Assembly (NCBI GenBank): GCA_041398745.1
Contig: JAWKUB010000003.1
Span: 992,001 to 1,056,000, forward strand
Direction: 5' to 3'
DNA from: JACKHO01 sp041398745
GTDB taxonomy: Bacteria; Planctomycetota; Planctomycetia; Planctomycetales; Planctomycetaceae
Length of the DNA stretch: 64,000 nucleotides
Shown here: positions 1-7,256 of the stretch, piece by piece
How the letters are laid out: each line of letters opens with the position of its first letter
How positions within the stretch are numbered: position 1 is the stretch's first letter
Position numbers and translations under genes: made by a program
Notes under the pieces: model-generated
What the model was told of the DNA's origin: nothing
The model's database searches: none
What the model saw: the letters and a program-made list of their open reading frames with translations, nothing else

Positions 1-2
1 AG

Positions 3-809
3 GCAGAACTGGAAAGTCTGGAAGGGGCGGCGGAACAGTTTTCCGATATAGTCAGTACGGCCTTGATTGATACGGCAAATGATGATCAAGAACGCCGATT
101 GCTCGAAGCCGACGAATTGAGATGGCGCGAAGAGTCGGACAACATCGCTGCCGCCATTCGCCAGACGGGCCCTCACGCCATGCTCAACGATTTGCTACGG
201 GAGCTGGATGAACGGAGGCGCCTGTTGGATGCTCGTCGACGAGCCGTCGACCAAAACTCGCAGGGACCATTGCAATTGCCGCTCAGTGCCGTGGAACTGT
301 CTGAACAGTTCGATCTGGCAGCTACGGAACTTGCAAATGACTCTTTCGAGTTCGCTGACATCATGCGATCAATGGTGACTGGCTTCCATGTTTATCTCGT
401 GCGCCTCGTGGATGGCGGAAGCTTGGTGCCACGTGCGAAAGTAACACTCTGTCTGGGTGGGTTTCTACGGGATATGAGCCAAGCTCCTGGAATGCAGGAG
501 TACCTGACACGTGAATTGACGATTGATCTCTTCGAAGAACCGACACGCGAGAGGCTCCGGAAGCAGGTCGTTGAAAGATTCGCTGTGGGAGAGAAGCAAC
601 GTGACATTGCAATGGAATTCGAGACGCATCAAGCGACCATTCAACGTGCCCTCAAACTTGACCGCCTGATGCGCGACCGTGGACTAGCAAGTCCCTATGA
701 GCTCGTCACTGAACCTCCAGGTCAAGCAGACAATCGAAAAATGAAGCGGCACCGTCATCCACGATACCACTTTGAACTCAAGGAAGGCTACGAACCACCG
801 CTACTGTAA
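3..809 (+). CDS. large serine recombinase, C-terminal part (truncated by window edge)
   Basis: The reading frame is open from the first bases of the window, so this is the C-terminal part of a longer protein. What remains is an acidic, helical, coiled-coil-like stretch followed by a segment ending in a helix-turn-helix-like unit (VGEKQRDIAMEFETHQATIQRAL). Large serine recombinases carry this kind of C-terminal coiled coil after an N-terminal resolvase domain, which would lie to the left. The family would catalyse site-specific integration or excision. A TTG at 63 is the first start-like codon, but it is probably internal. A strong terminator follows. The family call rests on C-terminal features only, because the catalytic serine domain is not visible. 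Confidence 0.6.
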   Translation, partial: AELESLEGAAEQFSDIVSTALIDTANDDQERRLLEADELRWREESDNIAAAIRQTGPHAMLNDLLRELDERRRLLDARRRAVDQNSQGPLQLPLSAVELSEQFDLAATELANDSFEFADIMRSMVTGFHVYLVRLVDGGSLVPRAKVTLCLGGFLRDMSQAPGMQEYLTRELTIDLFEEPTRERLRKQVVERFAVGEKQRDIAMEFETHQATIQRALKLDRLMRDRGLASPYELVTEPPGQADNRKMKRHRHPRYHFELKEGYEPPLL

Positions 810-839
810 AACACACTGACAACCCGAATTCTCATCACC

Positions 840-875
840 AGCGATCCCGAGTGCGATACTCGGGATCGCTTTTTC
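840..875 (+). terminator. rho-independent terminator after the recombinase
   Basis: A perfect 13-bp inverted repeat (AGCGATCCCGAGT / ACTCGGGATCGCT) with a 5-base loop is followed directly by TTTTC. It lies 31 bases past the recombinase stop codon. Confidence 0.9.
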
Positions 876-876
876 G

Positions 877-1331
877 TTACAGAGGAACGCGCACCTTGCC
901 AAAACAACATCTCGCAAAGAAGAAAAAGCATCCCGACACAAAAGCAGGTCCCATTCCAATCGGAAGTCCAATTCACCGCCTGCTGAAACTGATTGCGAAT
1001 CGCATTGCTGGGCGACTTCGCAAGTGATTTTACTGTCCTGGACGCAGTCCGTTTTCAAATCGCTTCACGATTCTCACTGAATATGGGCCTACGAGAACTC
1101 CAAGTGCTACGCCCCATGCGCTTAACTCGTGCTCGCTTGATTCAGCAGTAGGTGAGCCTGCGATTTCTGGGAGCAAGTGTGTTCGCTTGTTTCTGCCTGT
1201 TCGCATGTGCAATTCCATTCTTGGTGTTGCTCGCCTCCGGTCGCGCCGTTTCTAAATTGAGGTCGAAAACGCGGCAGGTATTAGTGAGAGGTGTATTAAC
1301 TATTCCCCAACACTGAATGAAAGGAGCAAGC
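877..1331. other. intergenic stretch without a supported gene
   Basis: About 455 bases between the recombinase terminator and the DUF1257 gene. Only short overlapping frames in both directions are present, and none has a convincing ribosome site or recognisable product. It probably holds the promoter of the island that starts at 1332, and may hold an attachment site for the recombinase. I could not identify either directly. Confidence 0.4.
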
Positions 1332-1700
1332 ATGTCTCACATTGTCATGATCGCGACGCAGATTCGTGATCCGATGGCGTTGAGTTCAGCCTGTGCGCGG
1401 CTGTCGTTGCCAGTGCCGACTCTGGGCACAGTCAAACTTTTCAGCACGGAAGCGACCGGACACTGTGTCCGGTTGCCCAACTGGCGTTATCCGGTGGTCT
1501 GTCATCTGGAGACCGGACAACTCAGCTATGACAACTATCAGGGACGCTGGGGTGATCCGGCGCAGCTGAACCGCCTGGTTCAAGCTTATGCCGTGGAGAA
1601 AGCACGACTGGAAGCGCGGCGCTCGGGCCATACGATCGTCGAACAGGCACTCCCCGATGGTTCCATCCAACTCACCCTGCAAACTGGAGGTGCTGCTTGA
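1332..1700 (+). CDS. DUF1257 (Ycf35-type) protein
   Basis: The protein starts MSHIV, the typical beginning of DUF1257/Ycf35 proteins, and is about 122 residues long, normal for the family. The ATG at 1332 is preferred over one at 1317 because AAGGAG lies just upstream of it. It contains two short beta-rich segments and ends with a strand-like tail (DGSIQLTLQTGG). The family's function is unknown. It commonly sits beside DUF2997 and a Ycf46-like AAA+ ATPase, as here. The stop codon overlaps the TTG start of the next gene, so the two are probably translationally coupled. The job inferred from context is partner or adaptor of the AAA+ ATPase. Confidence 0.85.
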   Translation: MSHIVMIATQIRDPMALSSACARLSLPVPTLGTVKLFSTEATGHCVRLPNWRYPVVCHLETGQLSYDNYQGRWGDPAQLNRLVQAYAVEKARLEARRSGHTIVEQALPDGSIQLTLQTGGAA

Positions 1701-1888
1701 AATCGATCGTCATCATCATCTCCCCGACCGGGGAGACTCAACTGGAAACCAAAGGCTTTTCCGGCTCGGAATGCCAACAGGCCAGCCGGTTCCTGGAGGA
1801 GGCACTGGGACAGCGGACCGAAGAACGCCTGACGGCGGAGTTCCATGCCACTCAACCCCAACAGCAACACACATCACAGGAGACCTGA
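1697..1888 (+). CDS. DUF2997 protein
   Basis: A 63-residue protein beginning MKSIVIIISPTGETQLETKGFSG. This is the usual DUF2997 pattern: a beta-hairpin with a hydrophobic IVIIISP strand, then an acidic Gly-Ser turn and a helix. It starts at TTG, with GGAGG spaced correctly, and overlaps the DUF1257 stop by a few bases. No catalytic residues are evident, and the function is unknown for the family. DUF1257 and DUF2997 are usually found as a pair, so they probably form a complex that serves the AAA+ ATPase two genes downstream. Confidence 0.8.
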   Translation: MKSIVIIISPTGETQLETKGFSGSECQQASRFLEEALGQRTEERLTAEFHATQPQQQHTSQET

Positions 1889-1923
1889 CCGTTACTAATG
1901 ACATCTCACCCGTCCCATGTTCG

Positions 1924-2586
1924 TTGCAGCCTCACGACTGCCCGCATTCCGTCCGACTGCTACTGGTCGTGGAAGGGACCAATGACATCGAGTTTCTGCG
2001 GCGACTCTCGGCCATCCTCCACCGTGCCGATCCATCGATTCCTGATCTGGGGCAACGGGAACGTGACCGTCAACTGATCTTCATCCCATTCGGGGGAGGA
2101 CATGTCCGTGCCTGGAGCGAGCGGTTGGCGCCACTCAACCTATCCGAGTTTCATCTCTACGATCATGAACTCCCACCCGAGACCGAACACCGTCAGGCCG
2201 CAGCTGACTGCGTGAACCAACGCGTGAACTGTCAAGCTGTCCTGACCAGAAAACGCAGTCTGGAGAATTACCTGCATCCCGCTGCAATTGAGGCCTCTGC
2301 TGGATTTTCGATCGGATTCGACGATTTCGATTGCGTGGCCGAACTCACGGCCAAACACCTCTATCAGCAGGGCGTGATCGATCAGCCTTGGGAACTGCAT
2401 TCGCAGCGAGCCCGCAGTCGGATGGCGAACCGTGCCAAGCGTTGGCTGAACACCGTTGCTGTCAACGCGATGACTCCCGAATTACTGCGGGCGCGTGATC
2501 CCGATAACGAACTCATTGGCTGGCTGCGCCTGATGGCGCAGCTGATTGCCGCATCACCCACACACTTTCCACAGGAGACCGAATGA
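1924..2586 (+). CDS. TOPRIM-like protein, OLD/DUF4435-like
   Basis: The N-terminus has the pattern LLLVVEGTNDIEFLRRLS, followed by a FIPFGGGHVRAW segment and LYDHE. These acidic positions (E of VEG, D-x-E of DHE) match a TOPRIM metal-binding fold as in OLD-type nucleases and DUF4435 proteins. A later LTRKRSLENYLHP segment also fits that group. No ATPase domain is fused. The start is uncertain: no ATG is in frame near the domain, and TTG at 1924 gives a short leader before VEG. A coupled CTG at 1885 is possible. The stop overlaps the ATG of the AAA+ gene (ATGA). A nuclease or primase-like role is inference. Confidence 0.65.
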   Translation: MQPHDCPHSVRLLLVVEGTNDIEFLRRLSAILHRADPSIPDLGQRERDRQLIFIPFGGGHVRAWSERLAPLNLSEFHLYDHELPPETEHRQAAADCVNQRVNCQAVLTRKRSLENYLHPAAIEASAGFSIGFDDFDCVAELTAKHLYQQGVIDQPWELHSQRARSRMANRAKRWLNTVAVNAMTPELLRARDPDNELIGWLRLMAQLIAASPTHFPQETE

Positions 2587-4070
2587 ACCTGACTCAACAG
2601 CTTACGGAACTGATCCGGGCCTGCTTTAGCGGCATCTGGCTGCAGAGTGCCGAACATGCCGACGCGTTGCAGGAGATCGCCCGTCTGTGTCACACCGAGG
2701 GCTGGAATCTGGCATCCTGGGACATTGCCAGCGGATTGACTGTGGCGGATGGAGCTCCAGCCGAAACTGTCAATGGAAACGACCCGTTAGCCGCGCTCCG
2801 CGCGGTTGGCACGCTGTCTGACAACGAGACGCCAACTCTGCTGGTCCTGACGAACTTTCACCGGTTTCTGGGGTCGGCCGAGGTGGTGCAGACGCTGCAG
2901 CAGCAACTGACCGCTGGGAAGCATAGCCGCGTCAGTGTGATTGTCCTGGCACCGGTAGTGCAAATCCCGGTGGAACTCGACAAGCAATTTGTGGTCATCG
3001 AGCACGAACTCCCGTCTCGCGAGCAGCTGATCGAAATCGCGACCGGGATTGCGACAGAGACCCACGAAATCCCCACCGGTACCGAACGGGAGCTGGTGTT
3101 CGATGCGGCGGCGGGTCTGACCCGTATGGAAGCGGAGAATGCGTTCAGCCTGAGTCTCGTGCGTCATGGTCGGCTTACGCCCGACGCCATCTGGCAACTC
3201 AAATCGGGGGCGCTCAAGAAGTCTGGACTGCTGAGCTTGCACCAATCTGAGGAGGATTTTGCCTCACTCGGCGGCCTGGGCAGCCTGAAGGCGTTCTGCA
3301 AGCGCTCGTTGCTCCGCGCACGTCACGGACACCTGGCATGCCTGCCACGGGGTGTGCTGTTGCTGGGAGTTCCCGGAACCGGAAAATCGGCGTTCGCCAA
3401 GGCACTCGGGAAGGAGACCGGACGGCCCACACTGGTGCTCGACATCGGTGCACTGTTGGGGAGCCTGGTCGGCGCGACCGAGCAAAACATTCGTCAGGCT
3501 CTCAAGATCGCCGATGCCATGGCTCCCTGTATTCTGTTCATTGATGAACTGGAAAAGGCGCTGAGCGGAGCGATCGGTGGTGGATCCTCGGATTCCGGGG
3601 TCTCGTCGCGGTTGTTCGGGACGCTCCTGTCCTGGATGAATGATCACACCAGCAACGTGTATGTGGTGGCCACCTGCAATGATATCTCCCGGATGCCCCC
3701 CGAACTGACCCGGGCCGAACGCTTCGACGGGCTGATGTTCCTGGATCTACCGGGGCGCCAGCAGAAGGACCAGATCTGGTCGCAGTACACCACACTGTTT
3801 GCACTGGATGGCGAGCAACCCCGGCCTGATGACGCGCAGTGGACGGGTGCCGAAATCCGGGCCTGTTGTCGTCTGGCTGCGCTGCTTGATCTGCCGCTGA
3901 CACAGGCGGCGACCAACGTTGTGCCGGTGGCGGTGACGGCCGCCGAGTCGGTGCAGGCGCTGCGTTCGTGGGCCAGCGGACGCTGTCTCGACGCGGAAGC
4001 GGGAGGCATCTACCGACACCAGTCCGCCACGCGTCGACGGAAGATCAGCCGCGATGCCTCAGTGAATTAA
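2583..4070 (+). CDS. AAA+ ATPase, Ycf46-like
   Basis: A 495-residue protein. The N-terminal half (about 1-220) looks like a degenerate ATPase-like sensor domain (TLLVLTNFHRFL). The C-terminal half is a complete AAA+ module: Walker A GVPGTGKS at 262-269, Walker B ILFIDE at 317-322, sensor-1 asparagine in ATCND near 366, and arginine-finger candidates near 377-380. This two-half layout is that of Ycf46-type ATPases. It overlaps the upstream TOPRIM-like gene by 4 bases. It should power remodelling of a protein or nucleic-acid substrate, with DUF1257 and DUF2997 as partners. The substrate is unknown, but genomic linkage to the ubiquitin-like genes downstream suggests a proteasome-like or unfoldase role. 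Confidence 0.85.
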   Translation: MNLTQQLTELIRACFSGIWLQSAEHADALQEIARLCHTEGWNLASWDIASGLTVADGAPAETVNGNDPLAALRAVGTLSDNETPTLLVLTNFHRFLGSAEVVQTLQQQLTAGKHSRVSVIVLAPVVQIPVELDKQFVVIEHELPSREQLIEIATGIATETHEIPTGTERELVFDAAAGLTRMEAENAFSLSLVRHGRLTPDAIWQLKSGALKKSGLLSLHQSEEDFASLGGLGSLKAFCKRSLLRARHGHLACLPRGVLLLGVPGTGKSAFAKALGKETGRPTLVLDIGALLGSLVGATEQNIRQALKIADAMAPCILFIDELEKALSGAIGGGSSDSGVSSRLFGTLLSWMNDHTSNVYVVATCNDISRMPPELTRAERFDGLMFLDLPGRQQKDQIWSQYTTLFALDGEQPRPDDAQWTGAEIRACCRLAALLDLPLTQAATNVVPVAVTAAESVQALRSWASGRCLDAEAGGIYRHQSATRRRKISRDASVN

Positions 4071-4080
4071 GGAGCTCAGC

Positions 4081-4398
4081 ATGCACTCGGTCATCGTTGA
4101 ACCATCAGATTTGGGCTTACTGAGGGCTGCGCTGCGATTCTGGAGGGATGAGATGAGTCCTCATGACAGGGACATTGCTCGACCGTACTTTTCGGCTGAG
4201 GACGAGCCCGTCGATGGTGGTTACGAACGCACGGACCGGCTACTGCGACTGCTGACAGAAGTTCAGCTGCGTTACTTCGTCGTCGAAGCGCGTACTCAAC
4301 ACGGACACGACGTCACACTGCTCGATGCACCACCAGTCCGAAAGACGGCGTCATCCGGTGTGACCATGGGAACCGCGTTGCTCCCCAAAGACGCGTGA
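4081..4398 (+). CDS. hypothetical protein, island accessory
   Basis: A 105-residue soluble protein that I do not recognise. It begins 10 bases after the AAA+ stop, with AAGGAGCTC just before the ATG, so it belongs to the same transcript. The sequence is acidic and mainly helical (LLRAALRFWRDEMS, LLRLLTEVQLRYFVVEART), with a flexible Ser/Thr-Gly end. No catalytic motif is visible. It converges with the XRE regulator gene, whose end lies 8 bases away. Confidence 0.65.
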   Translation: MHSVIVEPSDLGLLRAALRFWRDEMSPHDRDIARPYFSAEDEPVDGGYERTDRLLRLLTEVQLRYFVVEARTQHGHDVTLLDAPPVRKTASSGVTMGTALLPKDA

Positions 4399-4406
4399 GG
4401 GGAGTG

Positions 4407-4628
4407 TCACACTCCGCTCAGTAGCTCAGCGATGCTGATTCCCAGTGTCTCGGCGATCCGTTCGATGTTGCGCAACGCCAGGTTGCGCTCCCCCCGCTCA
4501 ATGCCGCCGATATAGGTGCGATCCAGTTCGCAGGCATGCGCAAACCCCTCCTGCGAATAGCCTTGCTCAGTTCGCAGGTCACGGACGCGTCGTCCGAATC
4601 GCACCAGAATGTCCGCTCGTTTCGCCAT
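4407..4628 (-). CDS. XRE-family HTH transcriptional regulator
   Basis: A 73-residue single-domain Cro/C1-type helix-turn-helix protein. The five-helix pattern is clear: FGRRVRDLRTEQGYSQEGFAHACELDRTYIGGIERGERN, then LRNIERIAETLGISIAELL. The recognition helix falls at about residues 36-45. It has no effector domain, as in small phage and toxin-antitoxin-type repressors. It is transcribed away from the membrane-protein gene at 4726, and the 97-base gap between them is the likely operator. The regulator probably controls itself and genes of this island. The target sites are not resolved from sequence alone. Confidence 0.9.
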   Translation of the reverse strand: MAKRADILVRFGRRVRDLRTEQGYSQEGFAHACELDRTYIGGIERGERNLALRNIERIAETLGISIAELLSGV

Positions 4629-4725
4629 GCCCCTATTGAACGCTTGACGATGACAATGCGGCTACGGACTATGAGTATCATGTCTGCGTAGAACGTTACC
4701 CTGAATATTGAAAGGAGGTGGTCTC

Positions 4726-5190
4726 ATGACCGATGAAAGACCCTGGTATCAACGTGGAAGCGTGGCCATCGTCATCCTGATTTTGATTGTGTTGCTCGGT
4801 CCGCTGTATTACGAACGGTACCGGGACAGTCAGTTGGCGTATGTCCGGCTGCAGTTGTCTGGGCAGGTCGAGCGGCCGCTCCTGGCCTCCCCGACGCTGC
4901 ACGTGAACGTTTGGCACCAACATGCCGGAAACCTGCGGAACGGCGTGCTGAAAATCAGCGCCAAAGGGAAGCATGTGATGGGAGAAGACGAAACAACGAT
5001 ACACGTCCATAGTTTCGAAGTCTGGGAGCCCAACGAGGAGAGTGCACTCGCGTTCGAGTTTCCATTGACAGAATTTGACCCGGACGAAGAAATCGCCGTG
5101 TTCATGATGCTGCAGGCAAAGGACTGCCATGTGTACTACGCGATGGCGAAGTGGAAAGGACAGGAATGGACCAGCTTCGTGGAGCAATGA
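4726..5190 (+). CDS. membrane-anchored hypothetical protein
   Basis: A 154-residue protein with a short cytoplasmic start, one hydrophobic segment at about 12-30 (VAIVILILIVLLGPLYY) and a beta-rich remainder of about 120 residues, probably outside the membrane. The ATG at 4726 is chosen because AAAGGAGGTGG precedes it. The soluble part, with many strand-like segments and a WHQHAGNLRNG loop, suggests an immunoglobulin- or C2-like sandwich, but no family is recognised. It is followed by a terminator, so it may form a single-gene unit divergent from the XRE regulator. Confidence 0.7.
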   Translation: MTDERPWYQRGSVAIVILILIVLLGPLYYERYRDSQLAYVRLQLSGQVERPLLASPTLHVNVWHQHAGNLRNGVLKISAKGKHVMGEDETTIHVHSFEVWEPNEESALAFEFPLTEFDPDEEIAVFMMLQAKDCHVYYAMAKWKGQEWTSFVEQ

Positions 5191-5224
5191 CCGTTCCTCC
5201 GGAATCCGGGAGAACGGTGCTTTT
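5190..5224 (+). terminator. rho-independent terminator
   Basis: The inverted repeat ACCGTTCcTCCGG / CCGGgAGAACGGT is followed by GCTTTT. It begins at the stop codon of the membrane protein gene. Confidence 0.75.
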
Positions 5225-5287
5225 ACGAGGGACTGACCGTTAGTTATCAACAGCAAACAACTCAACCTTGAACAACAGGAGTCGCCT

Positions 5288-6238
5288 ATGACCCACACCA
5301 CCAGCGCTGCGTCGCCAGCGGACCATGATTTATCAAACCCATCCGAACGGCTGCGCGGTGCTATGACGGCGGCCCGGCTCAGTTTTACCTGGCTGGGTGT
5401 CCGTAAGTCCCTCAGCCGCCAGCAAACGGAGCAGGCTGCCGACACGTTCGGCGCAGCGGGCAAGTTTCTGTCGGCTGGCAAGAAACTGCTCGACACCTCA
5501 CATCCCGCCTTCAAAGCGGTGACCGCCATCAAAGGACGGGCGACCAGCTACTGGAAAGGCGTCTCGCTACCGTATCCCGAACCGGGCATTCGCCTGATCA
5601 GGCGGGATCACATCACGGACTTCGATGAGCAGGTCTCAGTATTTCAGGAAGAGCTGACGCTCGCCGTCCGTGAACTCGACGAGCACTATGGCGAACTGCG
5701 GGCAGCCGCACGGGAACGACTCGGTGAGCTGTTCGACGTGACAGATTATCCCGTCACGTTGCGCGATTGTTTTGCCATCCAGCATGACTATCCGTCCGTT
5801 GAGCCACCCGAGTATTTACGACAACTGAACCCGGAGCTGTACGAGCAGGAAGCGCGCCGCGTGCAGACACGGTTCGACGAAGCGGTCCAACTGGCCGAAC
5901 AGGCGTTCATCGACGAGTTGTCGCAACTGGTCTCGCATCTGACCGAACGCCTGAGTGGTCATGAAGATGGCAAACCGAAAGTGTTCCGTGACACGGCGGT
6001 CGCAAATCTGCAGGAGTTCTTCTCACGGTTTCAGCTGCTGAACGTCCGTTCGAATGAGCAGCTGGATGCGTTGGTGAGCCAATGCCAGCAGATTGTTCGT
6101 GGTGTCGCCCCCCAGCGTCTGCGGGACAGCGCCGCATTGCGCCAACAGATCGGTTTGAAGCTAAGTAGTGTGCAGTCGGTGCTCGACGGGTTGCTGGTCG
6201 ACCGGCCACGACGGCGCATTCTCCGATCAGCCAAGTGA
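5288..6238 (+). CDS. hypothetical helical protein
   Basis: A 316-residue, almost wholly helical soluble protein, starting at ATG 5288 after ACAGGAGTCGCCT. Segments such as VSVFQEELTLAVRELDEHYGELRAAARERLGELF and a later RRVQTRFDEAVQLAEQAF stretch predict long amphipathic helices or coiled coils. A central motif (YWKGVSLPYPEPGIRLIRR) looks conserved-like. The layout is reminiscent of DUF3150-type phage proteins, but I cannot confirm that. Its stop codon overlaps a GTG and lies 9 bases before the ATG of the next small gene, so the two are co-transcribed. Function unknown. Confidence 0.7.
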   Translation: MTHTTSAASPADHDLSNPSERLRGAMTAARLSFTWLGVRKSLSRQQTEQAADTFGAAGKFLSAGKKLLDTSHPAFKAVTAIKGRATSYWKGVSLPYPEPGIRLIRRDHITDFDEQVSVFQEELTLAVRELDEHYGELRAAARERLGELFDVTDYPVTLRDCFAIQHDYPSVEPPEYLRQLNPELYEQEARRVQTRFDEAVQLAEQAFIDELSQLVSHLTERLSGHEDGKPKVFRDTAVANLQEFFSRFQLLNVRSNEQLDALVSQCQQIVRGVAPQRLRDSAALRQQIGLKLSSVQSVLDGLLVDRPRRRILRSAK

Positions 6239-6246
6239 GTCGGCCC

Positions 6247-6489
6247 ATGCAGATCCTGATTCTTCCCGATGGTTCGCTGCGGTGTGTGTATGCCGAAGCG
6301 ATTGACCTGAACCTGCTGGGATCACCCGCAATTCAGCGGGCCTCGCATGTCGAACCAGATGCCCAAGGTGCCTGGCACGCGGACTTGGCCCCCGTGGGCG
6401 GCCCGTTGCTGGGCCCGTTTACCCAGCGGAGTGACGCACTCCGGGCCGAAATGGCCTGGCTCGACGAGCATTGGCTGAGGCCATCGTAA
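6247..6489 (+). CDS. small conserved hypothetical protein
   Basis: An 80-residue protein with the pattern MQILILPDGSLRCVYAEAID, then a SHVEPDAQGAWHADLAPVGG segment and LGPFTQRSDALRAEMAWLDEHW. It reads as a short beta sheet followed by one helix. From memory, very similar small proteins recur in planctomycete genomes beside ThiS-like, JAB and E1-like genes, so it is probably an accessory of the ubiquitin-like module. The ATG at 6247 is preferred. A GTG at 6235 overlapping the previous stop is the alternative. No catalytic residues stand out. Confidence 0.7.
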   Translation: MQILILPDGSLRCVYAEAIDLNLLGSPAIQRASHVEPDAQGAWHADLAPVGGPLLGPFTQRSDALRAEMAWLDEHWLRPS

Positions 6490-6534
6490 GCGAGCGACTC
6501 GCGTTCTCCGCAACCTGAACGTTTCACAACTTCC

Positions 6535-6581
6535 AACGCCCCGGACTCAGCGGTCACCGCCGCTCGGTTCGGGGCGTTTTC
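6535..6581 (+). terminator. rho-independent terminator
   Basis: The outer stem AACGCCCCG / CGGGGCGTT encloses an inner AGCGG / CCGCT hairpin and is followed by TTTTCTGTTT. It ends the 5288-6489 unit. Confidence 0.8.
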
Positions 6582-6610
6582 TGTTTCCCCCCACTGAAAG
6601 GACAACGACG

Positions 6611-6820
6611 ATGCATCAATCTGACCTGAACCGCTCTGTCGCTCGCGCTACGGGCGAATCGGTGAGCACCATCAAACGACTTGGATTTCTGATCGCGGAC
6701 CCAGAACAGGAACTCGATCCGCACGATGAAGACCTCGGTCCCTACGTGATTGACTGGGACGAACTGGAAGCACGCCACGCGCTGCGCGAACCGCAGCCAG
6801 TGGAATCGATCAGTGCCTAG
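6611..6820 (+). CDS. small conserved hypothetical protein, HTH-like
   Basis: A 69-residue acidic protein starting MHQSDLNRSVARATGESVSTIKR, with GAAAGGA upstream. The N-terminal half reads as a small helix-turn-helix (VARATGESVSTIKRLGF). The C-terminal half is acidic (ELDPHDEDLGPYVIDWDELEARHAL). Similar small proteins occur in planctomycetes near ubiquitin-like operons, from memory. It may be a DNA-binding or adaptor peptide of this island. The 137 bases after it, before the ThiS-like gene, hold no other gene. Confidence 0.65.
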   Translation: MHQSDLNRSVARATGESVSTIKRLGFLIADPEQELDPHDEDLGPYVIDWDELEARHALREPQPVESISA

Positions 6821-6957
6821 CCCGATGCGAAGCCCCACACAATTCCTTCACCACCAACTCATTCTGCTACGGCATGTGCGTTGCCGGGGAGCGCGAACAT
6901 CTCGCGGTTCTCGGCGACGTCGGTGTCGTTCGATGCCATTAACCAGGAAAGACTTTC

Positions 6958-7182
6958 ATGCGCATTCTGTTCATCAACAACGACGGCGGCGGGTTTGCAG
7001 ATCACATTGACGTGACGGACGGCACCACCGTGCAGCAACTCTTCACGCAACGCATCAAATCGGGCACACCGCAGGACTACCTGATCCGGGTGAACCGTCA
7101 GCCCTGCTCGGCCGATCAGGTGCTGCAATCGGGAGACCGGGTGTCCATCACACCCACCAAGATTGAAGGCGCTGCGATGTAG
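6958..7182 (+). CDS. ubiquitin-like beta-grasp protein, ThiS/MoaD family
   Basis: A 74-residue protein with the beta-grasp order: an N-terminal hairpin (MRILFINNDGGGFADHIDV), one helix (TTVQQLFTQRI), then DYLIRVNRQP, the loop ADQVLQSGDRVSITP and a final strand. The VNR-QP and L-x-x-GD-RVSI-P pattern is that of ThiS/MoaD/ubiquitin-like proteins. The C-terminus is KIEGAAM rather than a Gly-Gly tail, so activation would need trimming or would use a different terminal residue. The start is supported by AGGAAAG. It is followed by E2/RING-like, JAB and E1-like genes, which makes it the likely modifier of that pathway. Confidence 0.85.
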   Translation: MRILFINNDGGGFADHIDVTDGTTVQQLFTQRIKSGTPQDYLIRVNRQPCSADQVLQSGDRVSITPTKIEGAAM

Positions 7183-7201
7183 TGGCTGCCTGTCCGTTTC
7201 T

Positions 7202-7240
7202 GAGCAGCGGGCGACAGACAGCCCGCTGCTCTTTGTCCTT
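7202..7240 (+). terminator. hairpin between modifier and E2/RING genes (attenuator or terminator)
   Basis: A perfect 11-bp inverted repeat (GAGCAGCGGGC / GCCCGCTGCTC) with an 8-base loop is followed by TTTGTCCTTT. It lies inside the operon, so it may lower read-through from the modifier gene into the enzyme genes. Confidence 0.6.
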
Positions 7241-7256
7241 TCATCAGGAGCCTCTG

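Noticed and set aside
4696..5532. 278-codon minus-strand frame
   Set aside because: It is antisense to the membrane protein gene at 4726, which has a strong ribosome site and a proper membrane segment.
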